Source of the DNA: Climacteris rufus
Lineage: Eukaryota > Chordata > Aves > Passeriformes > Climacteridae
Length of the DNA: 64,000 nt
Reading direction: 5' to 3'
NCBI GenBank assembly: GCA_013398175.1
Contig: VZRZ01004227.1
Coordinates: 908,374 to 972,373 of the forward strand
Part shown: piece after piece, positions 1-13,180 of the stretch
Numbering within the stretch: the first letter of the stretch is position 1
Layout of the letters: every line of letters begins with the position of its first letter
The notes under the pieces: model-generated
What the model was told of the DNA's origin: nothing
Database searches by the model: none
What the model saw: only the letters and a program-made list of their open reading frames with translations
Position numbers and translations under genes: made by a program

Positions 1-2046
1 AATATTGTAAAATAAAATAGATTTTCTTATGGTTGTTTCACCTCAAAGTATCACTTTATCTGTGCAGGACAACCCCAAATACAGGAAAAATATTGTAACT
101 GGCAACATCTGGGAACAAGAAGCAGCCTACGGCAGAAAGCAGAGAGGGAGGACATGTCAGGGATTGGCACCATAAGGTTTTTTAAAGCAAATCTATCTCT
201 ATCTTCACAGTGATAGGTGGCAGTGGAAAGAAAACTCTCTGTGTGTTTAAAAAACAGGTCATCTTCAAGAAATGTCACGGAAGCCTTGAGTAGACATGAA
301 CAAACAGCCCTGGGGGAGTCATTTGTCTTTGCTGTCAAGAGGAAAATTAAGACTCCAGGGGACACAGAGGCTGGGTTTGATGGATGCTTGAAGCAGAAGG
401 CAAGCGGGTCATCATTCCCGTCCACCAAAGAAACAGGTTCTTTCCCTGGAGAAAAGTGACTGTATCAAGCGTGCACCTGTGGGGAAGAGAGAGGCAATGA
501 GAAGATAAATGGTGGAAAGTCCCTAAAATCTTGTTTGGTATTGACAGGAATAACCTCACTCTGGAAAGGAGAGCGGGATCGCCATGAGCTGGGGGATGGT
601 TGCTGCTGCCTGAGCACATCTGTGGGCAGAGGATGGTTGGTGGCTGTGTCAGCACTGCCCTCAGCAAGCAGGATTTAGGAGCCAGTGCCCAAGCTGGGTG
701 TTTCAGGGGATTGGTCCCAGCACTGAGTAGTTTTTAGTGACCCATCCAGTTCATGTGCAGCAGCTCCACTCCACCACGTATATCATCTTATGTTAATATA
801 TCTGAGTACAGCATTTACCTGTTAGGAGGGCATTCCTGTGATGGATGATGCTAGGCAGCTCTGCAGTCCCCAAACCATACTGTGGGAAAGCCAGCTCTGA
901 GAAGGAAGAGAAAATGAAATCTTGTTTTAGTCAAAACCCAAGAAAATACTGCCTCTTGTATATCCTTGGAGCTCGTCTAGATCCAGCATCTTGTCATCCT
1001 CTTAACATCCACATATGCAGAGAAGATAGCTGCTGATTAATGGCCTGGATCCATGTTATTGCATCCCTGGTCAGCTGTGCAATATGTATTTCTACTCAAA
1101 ACCAGAATTTGACTTCTATAGGCAACATATTTCCACCAGTGAGATTCCATCATGGTGAATCATGCCACTAGTTTTACTAGGTTTCTTTCTGTTTTCTAAT
1201 CAGATTTATTTCAGCCATAAAACACAGAATATGATGATTAATGTTCAACAGATTTCAGCTGAGCAATCTGTGCTCTTGGGTTATTAACACAAAGAAAGAA
1301 GGAAAAAATTTTCTGATAATATTTCAATATTGTTACCTGCCAACGCTGGAAAAAAAGCTGTAGACATGTTCCAAGTCTTGAGGCCATCTCAAATAATATT
1401 AAAGGTCTTCAACTTTTTAATTAAGTTAGTTTCTTTGACTACTTTTTCAGTTTAGGCATTGAGGATGTACTGAAGTCTTTAAAGGTACTTTTCCTGCAGT
1501 TCTCACATAATCATGGGCTGCAGGAGGGGGAAGCACCACAAATAATGAGACATCCTACTAAGCTGCACAGTTTGGCAGGCACGGAGTTCTCTAAAGAGAC
1601 TCAAGGTGTTTATAGATGTTTCAACTACATTAGACCTTAAGGGCCATGCTTTAAATTCTCTGAATCTGCAGCTGTTTCTGAGCAGGTAGAGAAGGAAAGG
1701 TACCAGTGACACAGATGGAGAACAGGAAAAAGTTGTCTGGACCTGGATTGCAGTCCCTTACAATGGCAGTCACCTCCATCAGTCCCTGGGAAGCAACAAG
1801 CTCCTGCTTGGCAGCAAACTTCCTCATTATAGTGTCCTCTTAGAAACTTTAAATTTCCATTGCATCCTGTGACATCTAGCCCTGGAAGGGGAGTAAGACA
1901 GGAAATTACTCTTTGGGTTGCCAGCTCCATCACCATCTCTGTGCACACAGGGCAGTGACCAGTGGTTCTTACTTGATGGTTTTGTTGACCATTCAATTAA
2001 TTTTAATGAATATATTCCTCATTGACCAACTTGATCGAGTGGAAAG
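1..2046. other. Intergenic, no gene seen
   Basis: Unique sequence, AT-rich between about 1090 and 1470. Short open frames up to about 125 codons occur on both strands, overlap each other and show no protein signature. No repeat was recognised. Confidence 0.7.
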
Positions 2047-2128
2047 GGTCCCTGTCCATGGCTGGGGATTGGAACAACGTGAGGTTTAAGCTTTCTTCCA
2101 ACACAAACCATTCTGGGATTCCATGATT
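2047..2128 (+). mobile_element. CR1 LINE fragment, extreme 3' end
   Basis: The stretch matches the CR1 3' terminus as I know it: TCCCTG..CATGG, GGGGATTGGAAC, a degraded TTTAAG..TTCCAAC segment, then AACCATTCTGGGATTCCATGAT in place of the ATTCTATG octamers. It is quite diverged and is the last 80 bp or so only. Confidence 0.75.
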
Positions 2129-5100
2129 TGTCATTGTGACTGTTTTCTCTTAGGGAACAGTCCATGGGTGCAGCACCTCTCTGCTTTTGCTGAAGCTGCT
2201 CTCCTTTGCCTCTGGCAAAGCTTGGATGGTGCAGCTGGGAATTGGGTGCACTGCTGCCCTCAGGGCAGTCTCAGATCAGCTGGGCTGTGGGGTTTGACAC
2301 GGGTGGCCCATCCATACTCACTATTTACCACAGCAGCAGCTGCAGGCAGATGTGCTCCTCCAAAAAACATGTCCTGGTCCTTCTGTGACTGCCCCGTGCC
2401 CAGCATGACGTGTCCCTGCAGAGCAGGCTCAGCCAGCACAGAGAGGGAGGGTGGTCCCGGCAGGAGCAGGACAGAGAGCTGAGGGAGATGGATGCAGCGT
2501 GTCCAGGAAACATTCCCGGGACATGACGGCACATCCCGTGGGCCCAGGGGCTGCACTTGTGCTGGGAAGGAAGGACTGGGCTCGCATTCAGGCTCCCCTT
2601 CTCACTCGGGAACAGGGCTTGAACACATTTTCTAAAGCTACTTGTGTGATTTTCCCAAATTCCCGACTCAATACTTCCACTGTGATTCTGAAGGGAAAAT
2701 AATCCATCATCAAGGGTCAGCCTGCAAACTGCTGAGGGCCTGTGTCACGGCCAGGATCCCACCTGCTTCCCTCCCTCTGTGTGTGTGCACCCGCATCTCC
2801 CCGTGTCAGGGGAGAATCTCTATGGAAAAGGGGTAGTTTATCCCACAGCAGCTAACATGGGATCTTCAGTGAGCCATGGCATTCCCACACACCAGGACAG
2901 CACATTAAATAAATCTCCAGTGACATGCAAGGAGGATGCTCCCAGGTGCAGCCTGGCCATGGTCCCAGCCCACACGAGGTGTAAAGGAGTGGATTTTGGA
3001 TCAGCTGGACACCACTGCCTGTGTCCTCACCTTCTCAGCAGGTTCAAGGGCACTACTGTGGCAAGGGCAGGTACAGCAGGACCTGAACATCCAGCCTCAT
3101 TTTAACTGGATATACTTTGCCTGCAGTTGTGCTTACTTTTGCCCAAAAAGGTGCTTTTGGGGAGTGAATCAAGTCCACCCACACAATGCTCAGGTGAAAT
3201 TTGGACTCTCCTGTCGTGGTCTCCTTTCACTAGGAATCTGATTTCAGTATTCACACTTGTACAACCCAAGACTGGGAAAAATCTGCCATTTGCTCTTCTC
3301 TGCTGAGCTATTCTGGGCAGCACAATCAAACTCTTTAAAACTATAAAAATGAGATTAATTATTTTTAAGTCATGGATATATCTGAACATATATTAAAAGC
3401 AAATGACAAATGTTGGAGGGAGCCAAGGCAGAGCGTGATCGCTCCCTAAGTGAGATTTGGAAATAAACCATCTAAATGGATCCTCCTGTGATGATGGGCT
3501 TGCAAGCTTGCAGAGGAACTCTGGGCCTGGAATTTGCTGCAAGGGAGCTGTGGTTGAATTTCTTTTTGTCACTGTTGTTTTGCAATGCCATAATAAATGT
3601 TGGTGAATTTGTAAATCATAAAAGAAGGGACCATGGGTGGGTGCTTTCATCCAAGGACTAGAACAAACATTTTTGGTGTCAGCCCAGTCCAGAGAGATTT
3701 TTCAGTATTATAAATTAAAAAACAAGGAAGAAAAAATTAAAAAGCTAAACAAGCAACAGCTGTTTGGAATGGAGCCCTAAACCCAAAATATATAAATGAT
3801 GTTCAGACACATGCTGAAAGACAGTGACAAGAAAATGCTCAGCACAAGAACTCCAGGGTCATTTCTAGCTATTCTGCTCACAGAGCACTGATTTTGTCCA
3901 GCCACAAGAAATAAGTTCTTTTCAGTGCTCTCAAGAGGCTTTGATGACCCAGCCACTGCCACATCAACCTGGTGGGCTGGACTGATCAGAGCCCCCTGTG
4001 ACAACAGGAGAAACTTTGGGATATGTCCCCAGTGACTACAGGGATGTGGTACAGCCTTGCACAGCAGATCAAGAAACATTAAAAACAGCTGAATAAGGAA
4101 GGTGTAAATAGAAATTTTAACATTGGGGATAGCAAACCAGAGATAATAAGAGAATAAGTATCTAAAGAAAACAGCAACTGCAATTGAAAGCCTCCTATAA
4201 GGAGATTGTAGACATATACACTCTCCAAGATGAATGATGAGTGTTAGTTTGTTTGGAAAGGTATTTGCCCTTTGGACAGCCATATTTTTGTTTTGAGCTT
4301 CAGAAACATAAATTACAGTCATTTATACCCCAGGCTTGCATTTTACTTCCATGACGTAAATGAGTTCCCAACTTTCAAAGGCCAGCTGTCCCTTACAGCA
4401 AGAGGTAGCAATTATATAAAATTCTTTTACTGTATGGAGGTATTTTCAGTCCTTTAAGTTTATGTGCCCCAGGTGAAGCAATATAAACAAACTATAGCTG
4501 TCACAATTGTGTTAATAATGGAAACTGCATTTGGGAAGTTTTAGGGATAAAACCTATAACTTTGTACTGCTGAGGTGTCAAACCTTTCCAATGTAAAACA
4601 GAAGTGCAGCTGTGTAAGGCACCAAGAAAGGTTTCTGCAAAGCCAATATTCACAGACTCTTTAGGTATATAAAGGCAGAGGCTTCCAAACCACAGTCATT
4701 AATCAGAATTGCTGTGAAAAATAAGGTTAAAAATACATTTAAATATCTCTGGGTTTTTAGTAAACTTCAGATACACAAAATTAAATCCACCCCTACTCCA
4801 GTCTCGCTGAAATCCATATTTTATAGATGTGCTTGTGCTCATGGCTGGTGGCAGAAGAGAAATGCTGAGGCACAGTGTGAGCATGGACACGCCAGACAGG
4901 TCAGTCTGGCTCTTGGCTCAGGGAATTGCTTCTTCAGCCTCAGTGCCGGAGTTTTCTGTTGTAGATTCCTAATTCCTTGGTTTAAATATCAGAAACAGTC
5001 CAGGCAAAACTACTGATTGCAACAGTGCAGGTATTTGGGTTTGGGTTTTTTCCCCCTAAGGCCAGTAAATGAATAGAGAAACGTTACAACCTTAGAACAG

Positions 5101-5388
5101 TTTGAAGGTTCAGAGCCAACAAAAAAAACACAACAAAAAGTAGTGGTGTGGCTATGGATGGCTTTAATTTGCTACCCTGTCCACCCTGAGAGCAGAGCAC
5201 AGAGCAGCAGCTGAAGGCACATGATATTCTCAGCTGAGCATGCACCTGGAGCTGAGTTGATTCTGATCTCCAGCTCTTTGGTTTTGTACAGCAGAAACAT
5301 CCTGAGCTACATGGAAGACAATAATTCTGCTCCACAGCAATTTTTAGAATCAGTTTTCCTTCTGCATTCAGAAATACTGATTTCCTTT
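2129..5388. other. Intergenic, no gene seen
   Basis: Unique sequence. It includes a minus-strand frame of 181 codons (4322 to 3777) with a hydrophobic middle but no recognisable family. It also has an inverted repeat at 4891-4910 whose GCCAGAC/GTCTGGC arms flank AGGTCA. No convincing exon. Confidence 0.65.
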
Positions 5389-5802
5389 CATAGAATCACG
5401 GAATGGTTTGGGTTGCAAGGGACCTTAAAGATCACCTTGTTCCAACATCCCCACCATGGCAAGGACACTTCCACTAGACCAGGTTGCTCCAAGCCCTGTC
5501 CAACCTGGTCTTGGACACTTCCAGGGATGGGGCAGCCACAGCTTCTCTGGACCTCACCATTTTCACGTGGAAGACTTTCTTCCTAATATCCCATCTAACC
5601 CCTCCCTCTGTCATTGTGAAGCCATTCCCCCTTGTCCTGTCAGTCCACGCCCTTGTCCAAAGTGCCTCTACAGCTCTCTTGGAGCCCCTTTAGGCACTAG
5701 AAGTGGCTCTAAGTTCTCCCTGCAGTCTTTTTGTCTCCAGGCTGAACAACCACAGTTCTCTCAGCCTATCTCCACAGCAGAACTGCTCCAGTCCAAAATC
5801 AT
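5389..5802 (-). mobile_element. CR1 LINE fragment, about 410 bp of the 3' end
   Basis: In + orientation it begins with the reverse-complemented octamers (CATAGAATCACGGAATGG). It then runs through TTTGGGTTGCAAGGGACC, the CTTCCTAATATC segment, CCCCCTTGTCCTGTC and CAGGCTGAACAACC, the standard order of the CR1 3' region read backwards. The open frames over it are not genes. It is truncated at its 5' end, as most CR1 copies are. Confidence 0.92.
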
Positions 5803-6124
5803 TCACATCCAGAGAAGTGAATTCACACTCAACCATGACAAAGTCAGGGCATTTGCTATCAGTCAGTCTTCCAGTGAGGCAAGGCAAAGTTTTGGAGGCA
5901 GAAAGGGAAGGTTTGGATGCAGTTCACGTCTCTTGCTTGGTGAACTGACAAGGAGGAGAATTGAACTTCAAAGACTTCCATTACACAGTCAATGACATTT
6001 AGGAAGAAAAGGGAAAATTACTGCTTTTTTAGGGGATTTACAAATGCCATCCGTGTCCATGGGTGTAATTTTCCACTAAGGAAAAAGAATTTCAGAAGCA
6101 ACATATGGACCATGCAGTAAAGAA

Positions 6125-6138
6125 GTTGCCATAGCAAC
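6125..6138. promoter_or_regulatory. RFX-type X-box (palindromic)
   Basis: GTTGCCATAGCAAC fits the RFX consensus GTNRCC-N(0-3)-RGYAAC on both half-sites and differs from the ideal palindrome at one base. It is isolated in AT-rich sequence with no gene nearby in the window. Function is inferred from the motif only. Confidence 0.5.
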
Positions 6139-8208
6139 CAGCCTCCTAAAAATCCCTATATATGTATACAGAAATCAAATGCATGTAATAATTATGGCCA
6201 CATATCTAAAGTAATTTATGAGTCCAATCTTCCTAGATTTTTTGTCTATTAAAAGTCTAATTCATGCTTTGAATATCTGCTTACTCTGCTGCCTCTTGAA
6301 CCTGCACACATTTTGCAACTGGAAGTCAAAAGCATCACAACTGACAGTTACTGACAACAGAGTGAAATCTAATTTAGCTAATTCAAAATATATGCTATAA
6401 GCAGAAAAGAATGGTTATATGACCAGAATGATTTAAGCTCTGAGCATACAGCTGAGATGACATTTAAGTTCAGAAAATGTTAGCTGTTAAAAGTAGACAG
6501 AAGAAGGGGTTTGAACGTTAGAACAGTATTTCAAAACCGGGGGGTTTTACTAAGGGAGAAGGGAATTTGGTAGGTTACAGCTCTCCCTTCCTTCTGTGGT
6601 CCCTGTGTGGGGACAGAGAGGACCTGTCATGGATCATTGTCTCCCCACAGCCCTGCTGCTCCCATCACAGTGGGCTCATGGACAGGCACTTCTCCTATAA
6701 TTTTTGAAATTTCTGGGAGGATCTTAACAGATTTCATGGCTTGGCATGGCATGTTCCCATATTTCTCTGTGCTCTGGCATTAGGAACCAGCGATATTCCT
6801 TGTTGTCTGCTGGATACTCTGGAAATTTAGGAAAGATTAAATTCCTAAATAGACATCTAGCAATAGAAAACTTCTCCTGTTGAGAGGAGATGGGGATATT
6901 TGAGTCAATGCCAAGAGGAGATCTCCTGACTCTGCAACAGGAGGCATCAGGTGCATTGACATTGTCTTCCAGATCCTGCTTCCAAAGATGCTGCAAGGAA
7001 ACACTTCACCCTTGCTCCTGGGGCACCAGCCTGTCTTTTGGTCTGGCCAGGGTGAGGAGCGTTAAGAATTAATTAAATGTAAATTTTACAGACTGAAGTC
7101 ACAGTCTTCAAGCTGACAGTCCTGAATGTTGAGTTCAGTCCCAGCACCCAGAAGCCCCAAGTGGGGTTCAGGTTCCATTTTGTTCTATCTTCATCTAGGA
7201 AACAAATCAATTAAGTGCATAATAAATGAATAGACTCTCCCTATTTACCAGTGCTCAGGATCTCAGTGAGTTTTGACACATGCTCTAACTCAGCAGTGTC
7301 AAGCTAAGGCTGTTAAAAGCATTTTTTCATCACACCTGACTCTTGTTCCTGCAGGTGGGAACCATCTCTGTCCATGCTGTGCCAAACTCTGCACTTCTGT
7401 TTGTGAGGTGCTGCACCCCTGGTGTGCAAACAAGGCTCCTCCTTCCTTATCAAAACAAACAATTGGAACTGTCAGGTGAGTACCTGTTTGTTGCTGAGAC
7501 TTCTCACAGCCCCTCCTTGTCCTGACTGCTACTCCCCTCCTGCTCTGAGCATCACCTCCTGACGACCTGGTGCAAAAGGAGCTGGAATGCAGCCTTGGAC
7601 TTGTTTGGTCCATGTTGCCTCCAATTCCATCCTTTCACAGCCCTTCCAACGTCTCATTCTTTTGCCCTTTCAAAGCAAGCTGAGCATCTGGGGAGAAGAC
7701 TGGGAAGAGCACGGTCCCGCAAGTGTCTCTTCTGAGGGAATGCACTGCTAATGCTCTTAAGTGGACACTTATCCTGCACTGAAAACTGACAGAAAGTTAA
7801 TAAAATCATGTTTCTAAGCCCCTTGAGCACTTGTTCCTGATGAGAGTTATTTCTATCGCAAGCCTTAGCTCTCTCCCTCTGGCTAATTTGCCACAAAGTC
7901 GCTCAAGAAAAGACCAAGATGTTCTTATTGTTACATGAGCAAATATGTATTTGTTCTCCCTGAGTGGAAATCAGCACTGTTAAAGAGCCAGAAGACGACC
8001 TTGGCTGAACTTAAATCCTTTCTTTAGCATGAGTGGATATAAAACTAGTTTTGCTCAAATGCCATTTCACTCTGGTTGCACAGACACTTGATTCTGCCTT
8101 GTTCCACCAGAAAATAAATGGCATCTTTGGACCTTTTATCTATTTACCTGTTTTCTGCAATGTCTCATGACTCTGTGACACTTCCATTCTGCCTGCAGTG
8201 GGGACTGG

Positions 8209-8230
8209 TTTTTTTTATTATTATTATTTT
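8209..8230. repeat. T-run plus (ATT) microsatellite
   Basis: Eight T followed by about four ATT units. Low-complexity sequence, probably length-variable. Confidence 0.85.
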
Positions 8231-9766
8231 ACTTCATTTTGTTCTTCTGTATAGGCAAGAAGAGAGGTCCTCCTAAGCCAGGAGGCTTCAAAGTCCACAT
8301 CATATTCAGACTGAATCACCATGGACCTCATCTGATGGGCAGGTAAATGGGAAAGAATCCCAAAACTTGGGAGTTATCGGAAGATATTCCATCTTGCTGC
8401 TTTGCTTGGTGGCCATTTCTGGGAACTGTGGTGCCACCCCCCTGGCTCCCAGCCTCACAGGGCTCATCCTCCCTAAGCACGTGGTAGGAGCAAGGCATTG
8501 TCCCCAGGGATGAAAACACCTTGTTGCAACAGTTTTTCTACCTCACACTAAGTCATAAATGGCAAAGCAGATGACTTTTAGGAAACCTGGACTGGTGTTT
8601 GCCTGCTATGGGAAGGCCACACTTGTTACTCTCAGAGGGATTATGGTTCTACCCTCATCCCACGGAGAATGTGTGGGTTTATGGATGATACAAAGTTTGG
8701 TAATTAGTTCTTTGAAATGGCCCTTATTTTTTTCTTCTGGACATAGAATATTCTCTCTGGTGGCTGGACACATAATAATTCTTTTTAATACTTTCCCCAT
8801 AAAAATTCACTTTACATAGGGAACTTCACATGCCTTTAGGACTCTAAGGGACACCAACCCTGAACAGGGCAGAAACACAGCAGCATTTTAATGTTTGGCA
8901 GCAATAACAAAGAGCCAGCCACAAGAAGGGTGCAATGAGCAGTGTCTTAGGGCTGGGTATTTTATTTCTCACACTGCAACACTTGATCTTGCGTGAAACA
9001 CAGCACTCTTGGGTCCTTAGCTTACCACCCATAAGAAGTAAAGATAAAAAATGTGTCTGCACATCCCCATGTTTGTTGTGAGAGAGAAACAATTTAGAGG
9101 CACCAAGATGAAGAATCTGCACAGGTCCCTCTGACACAGAGTACAGAGACTGAAACAGGAGGGGCTTTATTCTCAGAAGAAATTATAGCACTCACAGAGA
9201 TGCTGGGGTTTTTAAACTCAGGCACCTAAAGATGAGCTCCATGACCTGCATGTAGCATACCAAATGTGAGTTTTGAACAACTTGGTTCTTGTCTGCCCTG
9301 TGTATCCCATTTTCTCCTGCTGAAGGGGGATGTGCCAAGGCTGGTGCTGTGACCTGTGTGTTGTGTGCTGAGAAGGCAGCGTGTGAAACCTGCTGCCTCC
9401 TCCTGACTTGCTGGTCAGAGTCTGTCCATCCTCAGGGCACAGGAGCCTGTGGGTCCAGACTTGCTGGCAGAATCAGGCTTCCTGGCACTCATGATGTGCT
9501 CGTGTCTCTGCCCAAGTCAGCACAACAACAACCTATGTCATCACTCCTGGCTGCTGTTCAGGAAAGATCTCTAGGAAAGGGCTTACATTCCTTTGAAATG
9601 AGACCTAAACACACACTCAGATGCCTCCTGGAGCAATGGTATCCACGCACATGATAAAGGTGAGGACGTGGCACAACTCACCTGGCACAGAACAGGCAAC
9701 ATTCCCATAATCTGCCATCTTGTCCTTGCCAGGCTGACATCACAGTGCCCCAGATCCACAGATTTG

Positions 9767-9777
9767 CCCCCCCCCCC
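9767..9777. repeat. Poly-C run (11 C)
   Basis: Eleven consecutive C lie in otherwise ordinary sequence. Length polymorphism or sequencing error is likely here. Confidence 0.9.
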
Positions 9778-10493
9778 AGGCTTGAAGAGAGACCATTCAT
9801 GGGACAAATTCCTGTGACCTTTCCAAAGCTCTCCCCAGGCTAGAGATGCCAAGCTTGAAAAAAGTCATTTGCCGAATGATTTCTTAATGTTTGTGTCTTC
9901 AGGGGAAATTTCTCATGCTTCTAATTTATTGCAGAAGAAAAGTGGAAACAAGGAAGGCTTTATGATTTTTAAATGTTGTAACATTTATTTTGGTGTTTCA
10001 GTTTTTATTACAATTATGCTTGTGACAAAGGAAATTTCTCAAGACCAAAAGCTAATGTTTGCTCTTAGCCACTAATGCATTTTCAATTAATGTCAGAATA
10101 TGCTAAAACTATTCTTTTGCTGCCTCAGAAGTGAAGAAAAGCCCCTGACATGAGTGTGCAACATTGTCACTCCCATTAGTTGTGAACACTGCTCAAATAG
10201 ACCTTCTTTTTACTATCTCTTTGCCTTTATTGGGTCATGATTTTTCCTCTGTGGAATTTCTCTTGAGCTGGATTTTTCTCTACAGGCTTCTTGGTGAGCA
10301 TTTTGTAAAAACCACTTAGTTCTCTTCAGGCTGGTGTGTGAGAGGAAATCTTTTCACTCTGTTCTGATCAGAAATGCTGAATATGCATCTCTTGCAACAC
10401 TTATTTTCCTCTCCTGCAACGACACCTGTAAGTGCCACATTCCCTGTTGCAGCAATAAATGTGGTTCCAGTGAAGCACAAACTGGTGTCTTCA

Positions 10494-10630
10494 GAGAATC
10501 CTAGAATCATAGAATGGTTTGGGTTGGAGGGGGGTCTTAAGGAACTCTAGTTTGAACCCCCTGCCATGGGCAGGGATGACATCCACTAGATCAGATTGCC
10601 CAGAGCCCCATCCAACCTGGCCCCATCCAA
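10494..10630 (-). mobile_element. CR1 LINE fragment, short
   Basis: Reverse-complemented octamers (AGAATCATAGAATGG) are followed by TTTGGGTTGGAGGGG, CCCCTGCCATGGGCAGG, the CCACTAGATCAG segment and CCATCCAACCTGGCC. About 135 bp of the CR1 3' end remain. Confidence 0.9.
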
Positions 10631-12699
10631 GCCATCAACTGGTCTGGATCTCATTTCAAAGCTCTGTGTTCTTCCATGAGACATCTGAATCTCAAATAAA
10701 ATGTTTAATACAGTCACTTAACTCCTGATCCCTGGATTTCCTACCTTGGCGTGGTTAATAGCTTACATCCACTTCTGGCATTATATTATATTTATTATAG
10801 CTGTGGCAGTCACGCCATCCAGTGAATTAGATCATGTTATGACACTTCCTTGACCTCTACGTCAGCACAAGCAAAGCAAACAAAAGTATTGTTTAGGTGC
10901 TGTTCTTTTACCTTTTTGTGCTTCAAGTAGAAAATCTTGCAGGAACTTCAGATCTCAAGAAATAAGTACCAACAGAGGAAAGGTGCTCCTCTGTGTTCTG
11001 AAGTTTTGCTTGTATAACGCTTCCCCAGTCAACACCTGTTACTTAAATCCTTATGTTTTCCATCTCAATATCTTCCTGATGCCTGAGATGTGCAGTGGGT
11101 TGGCTTCTGTGGTGTCCGAGGGCGGGCAGCCCCCAGTGCCTGGTGGAGGAGGGATGCACTGCCCCCCCAGCAGATGTGCACAGGGCTTTGATCCGGCCGG
11201 GATCAGGCCGCCCTGCCCTCCCCTTCCATCTGCGGAGCCGGGCCCCGGGGACCTCGGACGTCGGGCCTGGCCGCACAACAGACGCACTGCGCAGGGGGAA
11301 CGGAAACCCGGGAGTAAACAGCTTCCTCGTGCTGCTCCAGAACGCTGACTCGTTCTTCAGGATCACCTACAGTATTTTGACCCCTAGTATTATAAGTTAA
11401 GATGTGATTGTATTAAATGCAGTGAACACGTGGTGCTCTCAGAGGTGCAGGATGCAGGCACCACATCTTGACCGAGTTAGGTAGAGCTCAGTGCCTCTAC
11501 ATGGTGCACTAATTCACAGGCAGCAAGCTGGGAGGGAGCCCTAGACCAGGCTGTGCACTTTGATCTGATCCTCTCTGGTGGTGCAGAGCCATTTGCTGCA
11601 ATACATGGCCAGATACATTGGACTTGCAGAGGTTTTTTTCCCAGGCATGTGGATTAGCATAGATAGTAAGAGACAAAAATGCTACAAACCTTGTATGAGT
11701 CCTGTAATATAGATAAAGACTTAGAGACTAAGAGGGGGATTAAAACAGCAGAACTCTGAGGGTGGAACAGCCAGGATGAGGAAAATCAGGATGGGGAAAA
11801 TGTATTTCACCCTGGCAGTAACACAAAGGGATTAGTTTAAAAATATAAGAACGGCTGGAGTGGGACACTGAGAGTTTAGCTACCCTGGCGGCCTGCGGTC
11901 AGCTGCAGCCCACTCCACACGTCTGAGGACCACAGGGACCTGACCACAGGAACATGGAGAGTGTGTGCCCCCAGGGTTTACTTTCCAAGGTTACAGGGGA
12001 GTTTTAAAATTACTTTATTTAAAAACCCTACATCCTTTATTCTATTGTGTTCCTCTGCTTCCTAAAAATATTTTGGGTCATTTCATTCACTAGCATGCTC
12101 AAAAGGGAGCCTTGCAGGTGGGATGATGAGCGCAGCTGGTACCTAACACCATGAAGGGCAGCACAGCATGTCCAGACTTTGTTCCCTGTGTCTGAGCACA
12201 GAGGGAGGGAGCTGTGGGGCTCAGGGACAGCAGCATTAGTCACCTCCATACCAAGGCCCTTGGAGCTGTTTGCTGTTTGTGAAATGTTGCGATGAGTGTT
12301 TGGTTTCTATTGGTGACATAAATCAATCTCACTGCCTTGGCGCTACTTTCTCAGAACAAAGAATTCCCAGAAAAAGGGAACCCCACTGCTGGGTTGTATA
12401 ATACAAATGTATGATCCTGTTGGCCAAATGGTATTTCCAATACTAAGAACTTTTTTTTCTGCAGGATGCAACCAGGATGCTAATGAAAACAACACATGGA
12501 AGACCTCAGGATAAGCCCCAGTGTCTGCTGAAGAGTACATAGCTTTGGTCTGGGTCCTAAAGCAAACACAGATGCAACTAAAACAGTCATCAAAGTAAAA
12601 CAAATGTGAGTCAAGAAGGAAAGTCTATATGTGCCTGTGGATTAATGGCTGTCTCGTCCAGGCTGTGGGATTAAATTCCAGGCTTTGCATATGAAGAAG
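10631..12699. other. Intergenic with the orphan CpG patch
   Basis: AT-rich sequence surrounds the CpG-rich block at 11111-11330. Nothing else was recognised. Confidence 0.65.
11111..11330. promoter_or_regulatory. Orphan CpG-rich patch in the gene desert
   Basis: About 220 bp with around sixteen or more CpGs by eye stand out from CpG-poor flanks. It includes GATCCGGCCGGGATC-like and GCCGGGCCCCGGGG sequence and CGGACGTCGGGCC. No repeat family was recognised here, and no gene is nearby in the window. Unmethylated orphan CpG islands often mark promoters of non-coding RNAs or developmental enhancers (established knowledge); that this one does is inference. Open frames of about 100-120 codons cross it on both strands, as expected for stop-poor GC-rich DNA. 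Confidence 0.5.
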
Positions 12700-13180
12700 C
12701 AACATCTAGCAAGAGGAGTGAGAGCATGTCCAGAGAAGGGCAATGGTGCTGGGGCGGGGTCTGGAGCACAAGTCTGGTGAGGAGCAGCTGAGGGAGCTGG
12801 GGCAGCTCAGCCTGGAGAAAAGGAGGCTCAAAGGAGACGTTCTCACTCTCTACAACCATCTGAAAGGAAGCTGTAGCCAGGTGGGCTTCGTCTCTTCTCC
12901 TAGGTAATGAGAGATAGGACAAGATAAAATGGACTCAAGTTGCCTCAGGAGCCGTTTTGATTGGATATTAGGGAAAATTTCTTCATGGAAAGGGTGGTCA
13001 AGCATTAGAATGTGCTGACAAGGGAAGTGGTGGAATCACTGTCCATGGAAGTGTTAAAAAAGTATGTCAATGTGGCACTTGGGGACATGGTTTAGTGGTG
13101 GCTTTGGCAGTGCAGGGTTAATGTCTGGACTCAATGATCTTCAGGGTCTTTTCCAGCCTGTATGATTCTGTGATTCTATA
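12700..13180 (+). mobile_element. CR1 LINE fragment, about 480 bp
   Basis: Forward CR1 order is visible: GGAGCACAAGTCTGGTGAGGAG, GGCTCAGCCTGGAGAAAAGGAGG, the CTCTACAACCATCTGAAAG segment, TTGGATATTAGGGAAAATTTCTTC, a GGGACATGG..TAGTGG segment, and the end TTTTCCAGCCTGTATGATTCTGTGATTCTAT. It is the same subfamily type and nearly the same length as the copy at 44090. Confidence 0.93.

Larger units (their letters stand above)
5803..10493. other. Intergenic, no gene seen
   Basis: Apart from the X-box at 6125, the ATT run at 8209 and the poly-C at 9767, I see only unique sequence with short overlapping frames on both strands. Confidence 0.7.

Noticed and set aside
3777..4322. 181-codon minus-strand frame with a hydrophobic middle
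   Set aside because: The hydrophobic stretch comes from T-rich codons on an AT-rich strand; no family recognised and no regulatory context.
5456..5995. 179-codon + strand frame
   Set aside because: Lies over the antisense of a CR1 3' end, so it is repeat-derived.
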